Both the position numbers and the translations under genes were made by a program. Below, piece after piece: positions 1 to 7,781 of a stretch of 64,000 nucleotides of DNA. Numbering within the stretch: the first letter of the stretch is position 1; every line of letters begins with the position of its first letter. Source of the DNA: Lysobacter avium. Lineage in GTDB: Bacteria; Pseudomonadota; Gammaproteobacteria; Xanthomonadales; Xanthomonadaceae. The notes beneath the pieces were generated by a model, which did not search any database, was not told where the DNA came from, and was given only the letters and a program-made list of their open reading frames with translations. The DNA is taken from positions 2,790,001-2,854,000 of the forward strand of contig NZ_CP063657.1 in the NCBI RefSeq assembly GCF_015209745.1, given 5' to 3'.

Positions 1-465
1 CTCACCACCGGCATCGGCCTGATGCCGTCGCTGGAGCGATGGTTGCCGCTGGCGTGGGTGCTGAGCCTGGCGTGGCTGGCGCTGACGTGGACCGTGCATC
101 AGCTCGGCAACAGCGCGTGGGGCCGCCGGCTGGGCCGGGTCGACTTCGTGTTCCGGGTACTGGTCGTGGCCGCCGGCGTCTGGCTCGCGGTCGATGCCAC
201 CCGCGCCGGCGGCCTGATCACCCCGGCGCCGTGGCTGGGCATCAAGATCGCGATGATGGCGCTGTCGATCGCGATGGGCCTGCTGATCCGCGTCCAGCTC
301 AAGCCGTTCGGTCCGATGCTGGCCAAGGTGGCCGACGGCAGCGCGACGCCCGCTGACGACGTGGCGCTGCAGCGTCTGATGGCGAGGGTGAAGGTTCCCG
401 TGTGGGTGATCTGGATCGCGCTGGTGATCGCGGCCGTGCTGGGCAGCACGAAAGGGGTTTTCTAG
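1..465 (+). CDS. Integral membrane protein, 5'-truncated by the window edge
   Basis: The frame is open from base 1 and ends at a TAG at 463-465, so the protein probably begins upstream of the window. An internal ATG at 22 could be a start but has no good ribosome site in view. About 155 residues are visible with four hydrophobic stretches (roughly residues 10-28, 48-66, 77-95 and 131-148), separated by short basic loops. This is a small polytopic inner-membrane protein with no catalytic or metal-binding motif. I do not recognise the family. The 3' end lies well before the TonB receptor promoter, so it is probably not part of that unit. Confidence 0.6.
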   Translation, partial: LTTGIGLMPSLERWLPLAWVLSLAWLALTWTVHQLGNSAWGRRLGRVDFVFRVLVVAAGVWLAVDATRAGGLITPAPWLGIKIAMMALSIAMGLLIRVQLKPFGPMLAKVADGSATPADDVALQRLMARVKVPVWVIWIALVIAAVLGSTKGVF

Positions 466-612
466 CAGGCTGATGGCGGCGAGCGCTCCGGCGCGGTGGT
501 GCCTCCGCCAACCCGACGACTGTTTCGCGCGCCCGGCTGACTTTACCGTGGCGGGCGGCGTGCTGTGCCGATCCGGCTCCTGTCCAATGGTTGCGGGACA
601 GCCGTTGCAAAT

Positions 613-622
613 TGTCCGGACA
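613..622. promoter_or_regulatory. Palindromic operator TGTCCGGACA, copy 1 (TonB receptor promoter)
   Basis: This is a perfect 10-bp palindrome within ATTGTCCGGACATTT. It lies just upstream of a candidate -35 (TTGACC at 627-632) for the TonB receptor. Identical cores occur at 13403-13412 and 35814-35823. The GT-N4-AC layout is typical of sites bound by GntR/HutC-family repressors, and such a gene lies at 14767-15507. The assignment to that regulator is an inference. Confidence 0.65.
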
Positions 623-626
623 TTTC

Positions 627-661
627 TTGACCCGGTAAACCTATTGATATATCGATAGGTT
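627..661 (+). promoter_or_regulatory. Promoter region of the TonB receptor with a 24-bp near-palindrome
   Basis: TTGACC at 627-632 is followed after 17 bp by TATCGA at 650-655, a plausible sigma-70 promoter with a weak -10. The stretch 638-661 reads AACCTAT then TGATATATCG then ATAGGTT. It is an inverted repeat with only one non-complementary pair and covers the -10. It could bind a second regulator or RNA polymerase in competition with the TGTCCGGACA site. Confidence 0.4.
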
Positions 662-700
662 CAATCCAGTGGTTCAACGTCAATGAGTGTGGAGGTGTTG

Positions 701-2827
701 GTGAGCGAACGACTTTATCGGTGCGCGCTGGCAGTGGCAGTCGCCGCGGCCTTGGGCAGCATGCCCGTCCACGCCCAGCAGGCGACGGCGGAAGACGCCA
801 GCAGCCAGGCCGTCCAGTTGGACAGCGTCAGCGTCACGGCCCAGCGCCGCGAGGAGCAGGTCCAGGACACGCCGGTGGTGATCACCGTGCTCAACGCCGA
901 GGAGCTCAAGCGCAAGCAGGTCTCCCGGGTCGATGACCTGAAGTTCCACGTGCCCAACATCACCATCGACCAGAACACCTCGACCAGTTCGGGCGCGAAG
1001 ATCTTCCTGCGCGGCGTGGGCCAGGACGAGTCGATCTTCACCGCCGACCCGGCGGTGGCGATCTACATCGACGATGTCTACATCCCGCGTCAGAACGGCT
1101 CGATGTTCGACCTTTACGACGTGGAGCGCATCGAGGTTCTGCGTGGCCCCCAGGGCACCCTGTACGGCCGCAACGCCACCGGCGGCGCGATCCGCTACAT
1201 CACCCGCAAGCCCAAGGGCGACGAGCGGCTCGAGGTGGATGCCACGGTCGGCAACTACGGCCGCGCCGACATGCGGGTCATGTACAACACCCGCCTGGGC
1301 GAGACCCTCGACTTCTCCGCCGCGGCGCTGACCCGCAACCGTGACGGCTTCATCCGCGAGCAGGTCAGCGGCAAGGACGTCAACGACAGCAAGGTCAACG
1401 CCGCGCGCATCGGCTTCTCGATGCCGGTAGCGGAAAACTCCTACGCTTCGCTCAACATCGACCGTCTGCGCGAGCGCTCAACTCCCAGCTACGCGGTGCC
1501 GGTAGCCATGGTGGATGGGAAGACCGTGCCGCGCCTGGAGAACCTGTACACCACCCGCAGCGACCTGGTGGGCGGCATCAACGATCTGGACCAGTTCGGC
1601 GCCGCGTTCACCTTCGAGACCTATTTCGACAACGTCCTGTGGCGTCATATCGCCCACTACCGCAGCATGGACAACCAGATCTACGTCGACGTGGACGGCA
1701 CCGACCGCCTGCTCTACCACCTGATGCAGGACCAGGAGCAGAGCCAGCGGGGTTATGAAACCCAACTGGTCTCCACCGGCGATGGGCCGTTGACCTGGGT
1801 CGCTGGCGTTTTCGCTTTCCGCGAGAAGAACGACCAGCCGACCCGCAACGACATCTTCGGCATCGGCGGCGTCTACGACATCGCCCAGGACACCACCGCG
1901 CTGGCGGCCTACGCCCAGGCGACCTACGCGGTGAACGATCGTTTCAACCTCACCGCCGGTGGCCGCTTCAGCCACGAGAAGAAGGACCTGTCGGTGCTGG
2001 GACGCGATCGCGCGGGTAACGAGACCTTCCAGGTCAACCGCCACGGCCGCTGGTCCAAGCCGGACTGGAAGGTGATGGCCGACTACGACCTCACCGACAA
2101 CGTGATGGGCTTCCTCACCGTGTCGACCGGCTTCAAGAGTGGCGGTTTCAACGGACGCGGCACGACACCGGCAACGATCACCCCGTTTGACGAGGAGACC
2201 GTGCGCTCCTACGAGGCCGGCATCAAGAGCACGCTGTGGGACAACCGCGTGCGCCTGAACGCGACCTACTACCGCAACGACTACGGCGGCCTGCAGCTGT
2301 CGGCGATCGACCCCAACGGCGTGTACGTCACCACCAACGCCACCGGCGCGCTGATCCAGGGCATCGAGCTGGAGGCCCAGGCCCAGCTGACCAAAAACTG
2401 GAACCTGAGCGCGAGCATCGGCACGATCGACGCCGAGTACCGCGACTACGCGGAGATCAACAAGGACAAGTTCGAGGGCCGGGACCTGAAGCAGGCGCCG
2501 GAAATGCAGTGGCAGATCGGCACCACCTACGTACAGCCACTGGCCGCCGCGCAACTGGTGTTCAACGCCCAGGTCGCGCGCACCGACATGTTCTATCAGA
2601 ACCAGGACCTGTCGGAGCTGATAAAGACCCCGGCCAACACCCAGGCCAGCGCACGGATCGGCTATGAACCCACCGACGCGAACTGGTCGGTCGCCGTATG
2701 GGGTCGCAACCTCACCAACACCCGGGTGTCCGCCGGTGGCTTTGATATTCCCGGGCTGGGCGTTGGCGTGATCTACCCCACCCTGCCGCGCACCTACGGC
2801 ATCGATTTCAACTACAAGTTCTGGTAG
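701..2827 (+). CDS. TonB-dependent outer-membrane receptor
   Basis: About 708 residues. There is a signal peptide (LAVAVAAALGSMPVHAQ), then an N-terminal plug domain with the conserved LRGPQGTLYGRNATGG segment near residues 145-160. A long beta-barrel follows and ends in the aromatic terminus NYKFW, typical of porin-type barrels. Such receptors import a bulky substrate across the outer membrane using TonB energy. I chose GTG at 701, four bases after GGAGGT at 691-696. An ATG at 683 is in frame but lacks a ribosome site. It is preceded by the TGTCCGGACA operator and followed by a terminator and the aconitase-like genes. The family resemblance is to iron-complex/nutrient receptors of the Caulobacter/Sphingomonas type. 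The substrate is probably that of the adjacent catabolic genes, which is an inference. Confidence 0.93.
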   Translation: MSERLYRCALAVAVAAALGSMPVHAQQATAEDASSQAVQLDSVSVTAQRREEQVQDTPVVITVLNAEELKRKQVSRVDDLKFHVPNITIDQNTSTSSGAKIFLRGVGQDESIFTADPAVAIYIDDVYIPRQNGSMFDLYDVERIEVLRGPQGTLYGRNATGGAIRYITRKPKGDERLEVDATVGNYGRADMRVMYNTRLGETLDFSAAALTRNRDGFIREQVSGKDVNDSKVNAARIGFSMPVAENSYASLNIDRLRERSTPSYAVPVAMVDGKTVPRLENLYTTRSDLVGGINDLDQFGAAFTFETYFDNVLWRHIAHYRSMDNQIYVDVDGTDRLLYHLMQDQEQSQRGYETQLVSTGDGPLTWVAGVFAFREKNDQPTRNDIFGIGGVYDIAQDTTALAAYAQATYAVNDRFNLTAGGRFSHEKKDLSVLGRDRAGNETFQVNRHGRWSKPDWKVMADYDLTDNVMGFLTVSTGFKSGGFNGRGTTPATITPFDEETVRSYEAGIKSTLWDNRVRLNATYYRNDYGGLQLSAIDPNGVYVTTNATGALIQGIELEAQAQLTKNWNLSASIGTIDAEYRDYAEINKDKFEGRDLKQAPEMQWQIGTTYVQPLAAAQLVFNAQVARTDMFYQNQDLSELIKTPANTQASARIGYEPTDANWSVAVWGRNLTNTRVSAGGFDIPGLGVGVIYPTLPRTYGIDFNYKFW

Positions 2828-2849
2828 CAGACGCGCGAACCAGACCGGG

Positions 2850-2873
2850 AGGCCTGCCATTGCAGGCCTTTTT
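2850..2873 (+). terminator. Rho-independent terminator after the TonB receptor gene
   Basis: AGGCCTGC, loop CATT, GCAGGCCT forms a perfect 8-bp stem followed by five T residues, 22 bp after the receptor stop codon. It separates the receptor from the downstream aconitase-like operon. That operon has an AT-rich start region at 2875-2895 (GTATATAGATATAACAT). Confidence 0.8.
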
Positions 2874-2919
2874 GGTATATAGATATAACATTAGGACTTG
2901 AATAGCGGAGTGGACACGC

Positions 2920-4191
2920 GTGGCAGCAACTTTGGCCGAAAAGATCATCGCCCACGCCTGTCAGCGCGACAGCGTGAGCCCCGGGCAGATCGTCACCGCA
3001 TCGCTGGACCTGCTGATGATGCATGACTCCGGCGGCCCGCGGCGGGTGGCCTCGCGACTGGAGCAGCTCGGCGCGAAGGTGTGGGATCCCGACAAGGTGG
3101 TGGTGGTCAGCGACCACTTCGTCCCTGCCACCGATCTGGAAAGTGCGGAGATCCTGGCGCTCACCCGGCGCTGGGCGCAGCAGGCCGGGGTGCGCCACTA
3201 CGACATGCTCGGCATCTGCCACGTGGTGCTGCAGGAAGGCGGCCACGTGCAGCCGGGCATGTTCTGCGTCGGCGGCGATTCGCACTCGCCCAGTGGCGGT
3301 GCGTACGGCGCGTTCATGATGGGCGTCGGCGCGACCGACATCACCGGCGCACTGGTCACCGGCGAGTTGTGGCTGAAGGTGCCGCAGACGGTACGCGTGA
3401 ACTGGGACGGCGCGCTGGCCGCCGGCGTCAGCGCCAAGGACATCATGCTCTACCTGTGCGCCACGCTCGGCATGGGCAACGAGAACCAGGCCTTCGAGTA
3501 CGACGGCGCGGCGGTACGCGCGATGTCGATGTCCGAGCGCATGGTGTTGTGCAACATGTCGGCCGAACTGGGCGCGGAAACCGGCATGGTCGCCGCAGAC
3601 GAGAAGACACTGGCCGCGCTGGTCGAAGCCGGCCGACCGTTCACGGGCGACATCGCGCGCTGGCAAAGCGATCCCGATGCAGCGTGCCTGGCCGAACATA
3701 ACTACGACGCCGGCACGCTGGCACCGCAGATCGCCGCGCCGCACAGTCCCGCCAACAGCCGCGCGGTGACCGAGTACGAGCCGATCCACATCGACCAGGG
3801 CTATATCGGCGCCTGCACCGGCGCCAAGCTGTCCGACCTGCACATGGCCGCCGAGGTGCTCAAGGGCCGCAGGATCGCCAGCAACACCCGGCTGCTGATC
3901 GCCCCGGCGTCGGTGGCGATGACCCGCGCGGCTGCCGCCGATGGCACCCTGGAGATCCTGACCGAAGCCGGCGCGATCATGCTGCCGACGGGCTGCGGCG
4001 CATGCGCCGGCATGGGCGCGGGTATGTACTCGGCGGGCGAAGTCGGCCTGTCCACCACTGCCCGCAACTTCAAGGGCCGCATGGGCTCGGCGCAGGCGCA
4101 GGTCTACCTGGGCTCGCCCTACAGCGTGGCGGCCGGCGCGGTGAAGGGCTACATCTGCGACCCGCGCGAACTGCTGGCGGAACCGGCGTGA
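2920..4191 (+). CDS. Aconitase / 3-isopropylmalate dehydratase-family large subunit
   Basis: 423 residues, GTG start preceded by GCGGAG. It is homologous to LeuC/homoaconitase large subunits, which isomerise hydroxy-di/tricarboxylates by dehydration and rehydration on a 4Fe-4S cluster. The three cluster cysteines are visible: Cys299 in IGACTG, and Cys359 and Cys362 in TGCGAC. The GGDSHSP motif at 118-124 is also present. The small subunit follows 39 bp downstream. Genuine leucine biosynthesis (leuCDB) is not suggested, because no leuA or leuB is nearby and the neighbours are catabolic. By context it probably acts on a branched hydroxy-acid intermediate, such as a dimethylmalate- or methylcitrate-like compound. 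The substrate is unproven. Confidence 0.87.
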   Translation: MAATLAEKIIAHACQRDSVSPGQIVTASLDLLMMHDSGGPRRVASRLEQLGAKVWDPDKVVVVSDHFVPATDLESAEILALTRRWAQQAGVRHYDMLGICHVVLQEGGHVQPGMFCVGGDSHSPSGGAYGAFMMGVGATDITGALVTGELWLKVPQTVRVNWDGALAAGVSAKDIMLYLCATLGMGNENQAFEYDGAAVRAMSMSERMVLCNMSAELGAETGMVAADEKTLAALVEAGRPFTGDIARWQSDPDAACLAEHNYDAGTLAPQIAAPHSPANSRAVTEYEPIHIDQGYIGACTGAKLSDLHMAAEVLKGRRIASNTRLLIAPASVAMTRAAAADGTLEILTEAGAIMLPTGCGACAGMGAGMYSAGEVGLSTTARNFKGRMGSAQAQVYLGSPYSVAAGAVKGYICDPRELLAEPA

Positions 4192-4230
4192 TGGCCGCAG
4201 ATGCGAAAACCCCGCCCCACGGAGCACGCC

Positions 4231-4839
4231 ATGACCGCTGACACCACCCCCGACAAGCCGATCGATATCCGGACCACCGACCTCCCTCCCGCCGCGGCCA
4301 GCGCGCTGAGCCGGCGTGGCCGCGCGTTCGTGTTCGGCGACAACATCGACACCGACCTGCTCGCCCCGGGCCCGTATATGCGCGAGTCGCCCGAGGTGCT
4401 GGCCAGCCACTGCCTGGAAGCGATCGACCCGGACTTTGCCAGTGACGTGCAGCGCGGCGACATCGTGGTGGGCGGCAAGTCCTTCGGCATCGGTTCCTCG
4501 CGCGAGCAGGCGGTGCAATCGCTGGTGGTGCTGGGCGTCGGCGCGATCGTCGCCACCTCGTTTGCGCGGATCTTCTACCGCAACGCGCTGAATTTCGGCC
4601 TGCCCGCCCTCACCTGCCCCGACCTTCAGGCCGAGCGCGGTGACGATGTGGAAGTGCGGCCGCAGGAAGGCCTGGTGATCAACCACACCAGCGGCAAGCA
4701 GTACCGGTGCGAGAGCATTCCGCCCGAGCTGATGGAGATCGTCAACGTCGGCGGACTGATGCCGTGGCTGGCCCGCAAGCTTGCGGCGGACGCCGAGACG
4801 GCGTCGGGTACCGATGCGTCATCCGGTGATCCTGCGTGA
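4231..4839 (+). CDS. Aconitase / 3-isopropylmalate dehydratase-family small subunit
   Basis: About 202 residues. It is the swivelling small-subunit domain that closes over the Fe-S active site of the upstream large subunit. It carries the family motifs GDNIDTDLLAPG near residue 37 and GIGSSREQA near residue 86, the latter carrying the substrate-binding loop. I chose ATG 4231, preceded by ACGGAGCAC, over the in-frame ATG at 4201 that has no ribosome site. It overlaps the start of the next gene by four bases (GTGA), which indicates translational coupling. Its length is typical of LeuD. The N-terminal 30 residues and the Ser/Ala-rich tail are extensions of no known role. Confidence 0.86.
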   Translation: MTADTTPDKPIDIRTTDLPPAAASALSRRGRAFVFGDNIDTDLLAPGPYMRESPEVLASHCLEAIDPDFASDVQRGDIVVGGKSFGIGSSREQAVQSLVVLGVGAIVATSFARIFYRNALNFGLPALTCPDLQAERGDDVEVRPQEGLVINHTSGKQYRCESIPPELMEIVNVGGLMPWLARKLAADAETASGTDASSGDPA

Positions 4840-5792
4840 GCGCAGCCGCGTCGCCCGGACCGACATTCCGACGTGAGGGCATCCTCCACGTAACGCTGAT
4901 TGCGCCGGATCTGGACGCGGTATGCGCCGCCTATCGCGAACAGCTGGGCCTGGCCGTCGCCGCGCGCCACCCGCTGGACAGCGAGCTTGCCCAGGTCCTG
5001 GGCCTGGCCGACCTTGCCGGTGCGCCGGTGGCCTGGCTCGCCAACCCGGCCGGCGAAGCCGTCGTGCGAATGGTGGAAGACCCGCAGGCGCGCCAGCTGG
5101 AACCGATGTTCCGCCATGGCTGGCTGTCGCTGGAGGTCCTCGTCGCCGACGTCGATGCATTGGTCGCCGATCTGCGCCCGCCCTTCCGCGTGCTGCGCCC
5201 GCCGGCCGACCTGGAACTGAGCCCCGCGATCCGCGCCAGCCAGGTGCTCGGTCCCTGCGGGGAAATGCTCTACCTGACCAGCATCAAGGCCGCCGTGCCG
5301 CCCTTCGACCTTCCGATGAGCGATGAACGGTTTTCCCACAGCTTCATCGGCGTGATGTCCACGCCCGACCGCGACGCCTCGCAGGCCGCGTGGGCGGCGC
5401 TGGCCGGCCACCCCGGCTGGGCGTTCGAGACCAAGATCACCGTGCTCAACGACGCGTTCGGGAAGGATCTCGGCGATCGCTACCCCGTTGCGGTCGTCGC
5501 GCTGCCGGGACAGTGCATGGTGGAGATCGACGAGGTGAAACTGCCTGACGATTCCGGTCTGGAGGCGGCGCGTGAAGCGATCGCGGACATCGACGTACTT
5601 TCTTTCGATTCAATGGATGCGAAGCGCCGGTTTGCCGGCCAACACAGCATCGCCCTTCGACTGGCCGCACTGCCCGAAGGCCTTGCCTCGGCCGGCTGGA
5701 ACTTGATCGGCGATGTCCAACTCGGCGTTGCGCGCCATGTAGGACTCGTCGGCCCGGCAGGCGAGCACGTGCAGTTGATTGTGGACTGCTGA
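4836..5792 (+). CDS. VOC (glyoxalase-fold) family protein, two-module
   Basis: 318 residues with a GTG start overlapping the previous stop. It contains two repeated vicinal-oxygen-chelate modules (about 15-145 and 160-315), each beginning with a beta-strand like GILHVTLIAPDLD or SHSFIGVMSTPDRD. This class includes glyoxalases, epimerases and ring-cleavage dioxygenases. The usual metal ligands His and Glu are only partly recognisable (His18 and a terminal EHVQ). It may be a dioxygenase or isomerase for the pathway of the surrounding genes. The specific reaction cannot be told from sequence. It ends 23 bp before a convergent gene. Confidence 0.72.
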   Translation: MSAAASPGPTFRREGILHVTLIAPDLDAVCAAYREQLGLAVAARHPLDSELAQVLGLADLAGAPVAWLANPAGEAVVRMVEDPQARQLEPMFRHGWLSLEVLVADVDALVADLRPPFRVLRPPADLELSPAIRASQVLGPCGEMLYLTSIKAAVPPFDLPMSDERFSHSFIGVMSTPDRDASQAAWAALAGHPGWAFETKITVLNDAFGKDLGDRYPVAVVALPGQCMVEIDEVKLPDDSGLEAAREAIADIDVLSFDSMDAKRRFAGQHSIALRLAALPEGLASAGWNLIGDVQLGVARHVGLVGPAGEHVQLIVDC

Positions 5793-5815
5793 CGCGCCGC
5801 GGCACGCGCCGTCGC

Positions 5816-6184
5816 TCAGAAACCGACGCCGCACCGTTCGTAGGCGTTGGCCGCGCTCGCGATCTTCTCGCTCGCCGCCAGAGTGATCAGTGTCGCGGCA
5901 ACGCCGCTCAGACAGGTCACGCCGAAGCGTTTGATCGATTCGGCCGGTCGCAGCAAGACTGAGCCCGCAAGCGCGGCAACCGTCCCCAGAACCAGCACGC
6001 CAAGGGCTGCCTCGGGAAACACGAGCGGCCCAAACATCACGACAAGCAGCGCCCAGCCGACCGCGCCGCCGCTGTCATTGCACGCCGCTCCGTAGTAGCC
6101 GACCAGCGCGGCGAATGACAGCAACACCACGAGTGCCAAGCACGTCAGGAAACCGAAAAACGGGCGCGACTGCGGATCATCCAT
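5816..6184 (-). CDS. Small membrane protein of unknown function
   Basis: 122 residues starting MDDPQSRPFFG, with TTGGAG seven bases upstream of the ATG. A longer in-frame start at 6253 has no ribosome site. There are three hydrophobic segments (about 12-32, 40-65 and 68-88), then a more polar tail with alternating Ala/Ser. No family recognised. It lies directly downstream of a 58-aa membrane protein on the same strand (gap about 70 bp), and the two may be co-transcribed. Confidence 0.6.
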   Translation of the reverse strand: MDDPQSRPFFGFLTCLALVVLLSFAALVGYYGAACNDSGGAVGWALLVVMFGPLVFPEAALGVLVLGTVAALAGSVLLRPAESIKRFGVTCLSGVAATLITLAASEKIASAANAYERCGVGF

Positions 6185-6256
6185 GACCGGCTCCAACGAG
6201 GATTCAATGTTTACAGGAGCGGCGAGGCAATGCGCCTCACCGCGAGATTCCACCGG

Positions 6257-6433
6257 TCAGCGGGGCTTGCTGCTCGCCAGCATCGCCAGAAACGGGGTGG
6301 CGATCGCAACGCCGACCCCAATCCCCAGGCCCACGCTGTGAAAAACGGCGCCAATCACGACACCCATCCCGCCGCCCAGAGAAAGCGCGAGCGCCAGCGC
6401 CTGCGGATGACTCAACTTTGTCTTGTTTTGCAT
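6257..6433 (-). CDS. 58-residue glycine-rich membrane protein
   Basis: This gene reads from ATG at 6433-6431 (minus strand) to TGA at 6259-6257 and is preceded by GGGAGAGG. The product begins MQNKTKLSHPQ. The rest is hydrophobic, with a glycine-zipper-like core (LSLGGGMGVVIGAVF, then GLGIGVGVAIA) that forms two membrane helices. It ends in a basic SSKPR. The good ribosome site and the membrane pattern support a real gene. Function unknown. Confidence 0.62.
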   Translation of the reverse strand: MQNKTKLSHPQALALALSLGGGMGVVIGAVFHSVGLGIGVGVAIATPFLAMLASSKPR

Positions 6434-6521
6434 AGCCCACCTCTCCCTGTGGCGTCAGACACGAATATCCACGGGTTGGACGGATGGTGCAAACACGGAC
6501 GGTGCGCCCCAGAAGGAGCGA

Positions 6522-7781
6522 TCAGTCATTCTTGTCTGAGACCTTCCCCGCCCCCGGCATACCAACCACACCGGCACTGCCCAGCGCCGCCAACTCGGTC
6601 GCATCCAACCCAAGCAGCTCACCCAGGACCGCGCCGGTGTGCTCGCCCAGTCCGGGAGCGGCGTGGCCATAGGCGATCGGTGTGGCCGAAAACCGCACCG
6701 GGTTGGCGACGCCGGGCACGTGGCCGGCGGTCGGGTGCGGCAGCTCGATGCGCAGTCCGCGTGCCTGCACCTGCGGGTCGTCGAAGACCTGGTCGATGCG
6801 GTTGACCGGCGCGCAGGGGACGGTGGCTGCTTCCAAGCCGGCCAGCCAGTGGGCGCTGGGGCGGGTCGCCAGGCGCTGCTCCAGATACGGCACCACGCGG
6901 TCGCGGTTGGCGACGCGCGCGGCGTTGGTGGCGTAGCGCGGATCGGTCGCCAGTTCCGGATCACCGAGGACCTCGCAGAAGCGGGCGAACTGGCCATCAT
7001 TTCCGACGGCGAGCATGAAGTAGCCGTCCGCGGTCGGCATCACCTGGTAGGGGACGATGTTGGGGTGGGCGCTGCCCTGGCGCTGCGGCACCTCGCCGCC
7101 GACCAGGTAGTTGGACGCCTGGTTGGCCAGCCAAGCGACCTGGGTATCGAGCAGGGCCAGGTCGATGTGCTGGCCTTCGCCGTGGCGCTCGGCGTGGCGC
7201 AGCGCGGCCAGGATCGCCGACACCGCGTACATGCCGGTCATCAGGTCGGTCGCGGCGACGCCGACTTTCTGCGGCACGCCGCCGGGCGAACCTTCGGGCT
7301 CGCCGGTGATACTCATCAAGCCGCCGATCGCCTGGATCGCGGCGTCGTAGCCGGCGCGCTTGGCATACGGACCGGTCTGGCCGAAACCGGTGATCGAGCA
7401 GTACACCAGCCGGGGGTTGATCGCCTTCAAACTGGCATAGTCGAGCCCGTATTTGGCCAGTCCGCCGACCTTGTAGTTTTCGACCAGGATGTCGCAATGC
7501 CGGGCCATCTCGCGGATCAGGCGCTGGCCTTCCTGGCCGGTGAAGTCGATCGCCACCGAGCGCTTGCCGCGGTTGGCGCACAGGTAATAAGCCGACTCCG
7601 CGGTGGGCTGCCCATTGGCGTCGTGCAGCCACGGCGGCCCCCAGCCACGGGTGTCGTCGCCGCCTTCGGGGCGTTCGACCTTGATCACATCGGCGCCGAA
7701 ATCGGCCAGCACCTGGGTGGCCCACGGCCCGGCGAGGATGCGGGAGAGGTCGAGGACGCGCACGCCATCCAGGGGTTTCAT
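6522..7781 (-). CDS. CaiB/BaiF (class III) CoA-transferase
   Basis: 419 residues. Family III enzymes move CoA between acyl-CoA and a free acid through an aspartyl anhydride. The N-terminal motif LDGVRVLDLSRILAGPW and the catalytic aspartate (Asp179, in VAATDLMTG) are present, and the length is normal for the family. The ATG at 7781 overlaps the upstream amidase stop by four bases (ATGA). The open frame continues upstream through the amidase gene, but that part is antisense-like and not coding. It is the last gene of the leftward operon that begins at 13340. Its likely role is CoA activation or recycling of the pathway acid, an inference. Confidence 0.9.
   Translation of the reverse strand: MKPLDGVRVLDLSRILAGPWATQVLADFGADVIKVERPEGGDDTRGWGPPWLHDANGQPTAESAYYLCANRGKRSVAIDFTGQEGQRLIREMARHCDILVENYKVGGLAKYGLDYASLKAINPRLVYCSITGFGQTGPYAKRAGYDAAIQAIGGLMSITGEPEGSPGGVPQKVGVAATDLMTGMYAVSAILAALRHAERHGEGQHIDLALLDTQVAWLANQASNYLVGGEVPQRQGSAHPNIVPYQVMPTADGYFMLAVGNDGQFARFCEVLGDPELATDPRYATNAARVANRDRVVPYLEQRLATRPSAHWLAGLEAATVPCAPVNRIDQVFDDPQVQARGLRIELPHPTAGHVPGVANPVRFSATPIAYGHAAPGLGEHTGAVLGELLGLDATELAALGSAGVVGMPGAGKVSDKND

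Noticed and set aside
2920..4839. leuC-leuD of leucine biosynthesis
   Set aside because: The subunits resemble them, but there is no leuA or leuB, and the neighbours are a TonB receptor and degradation enzymes.
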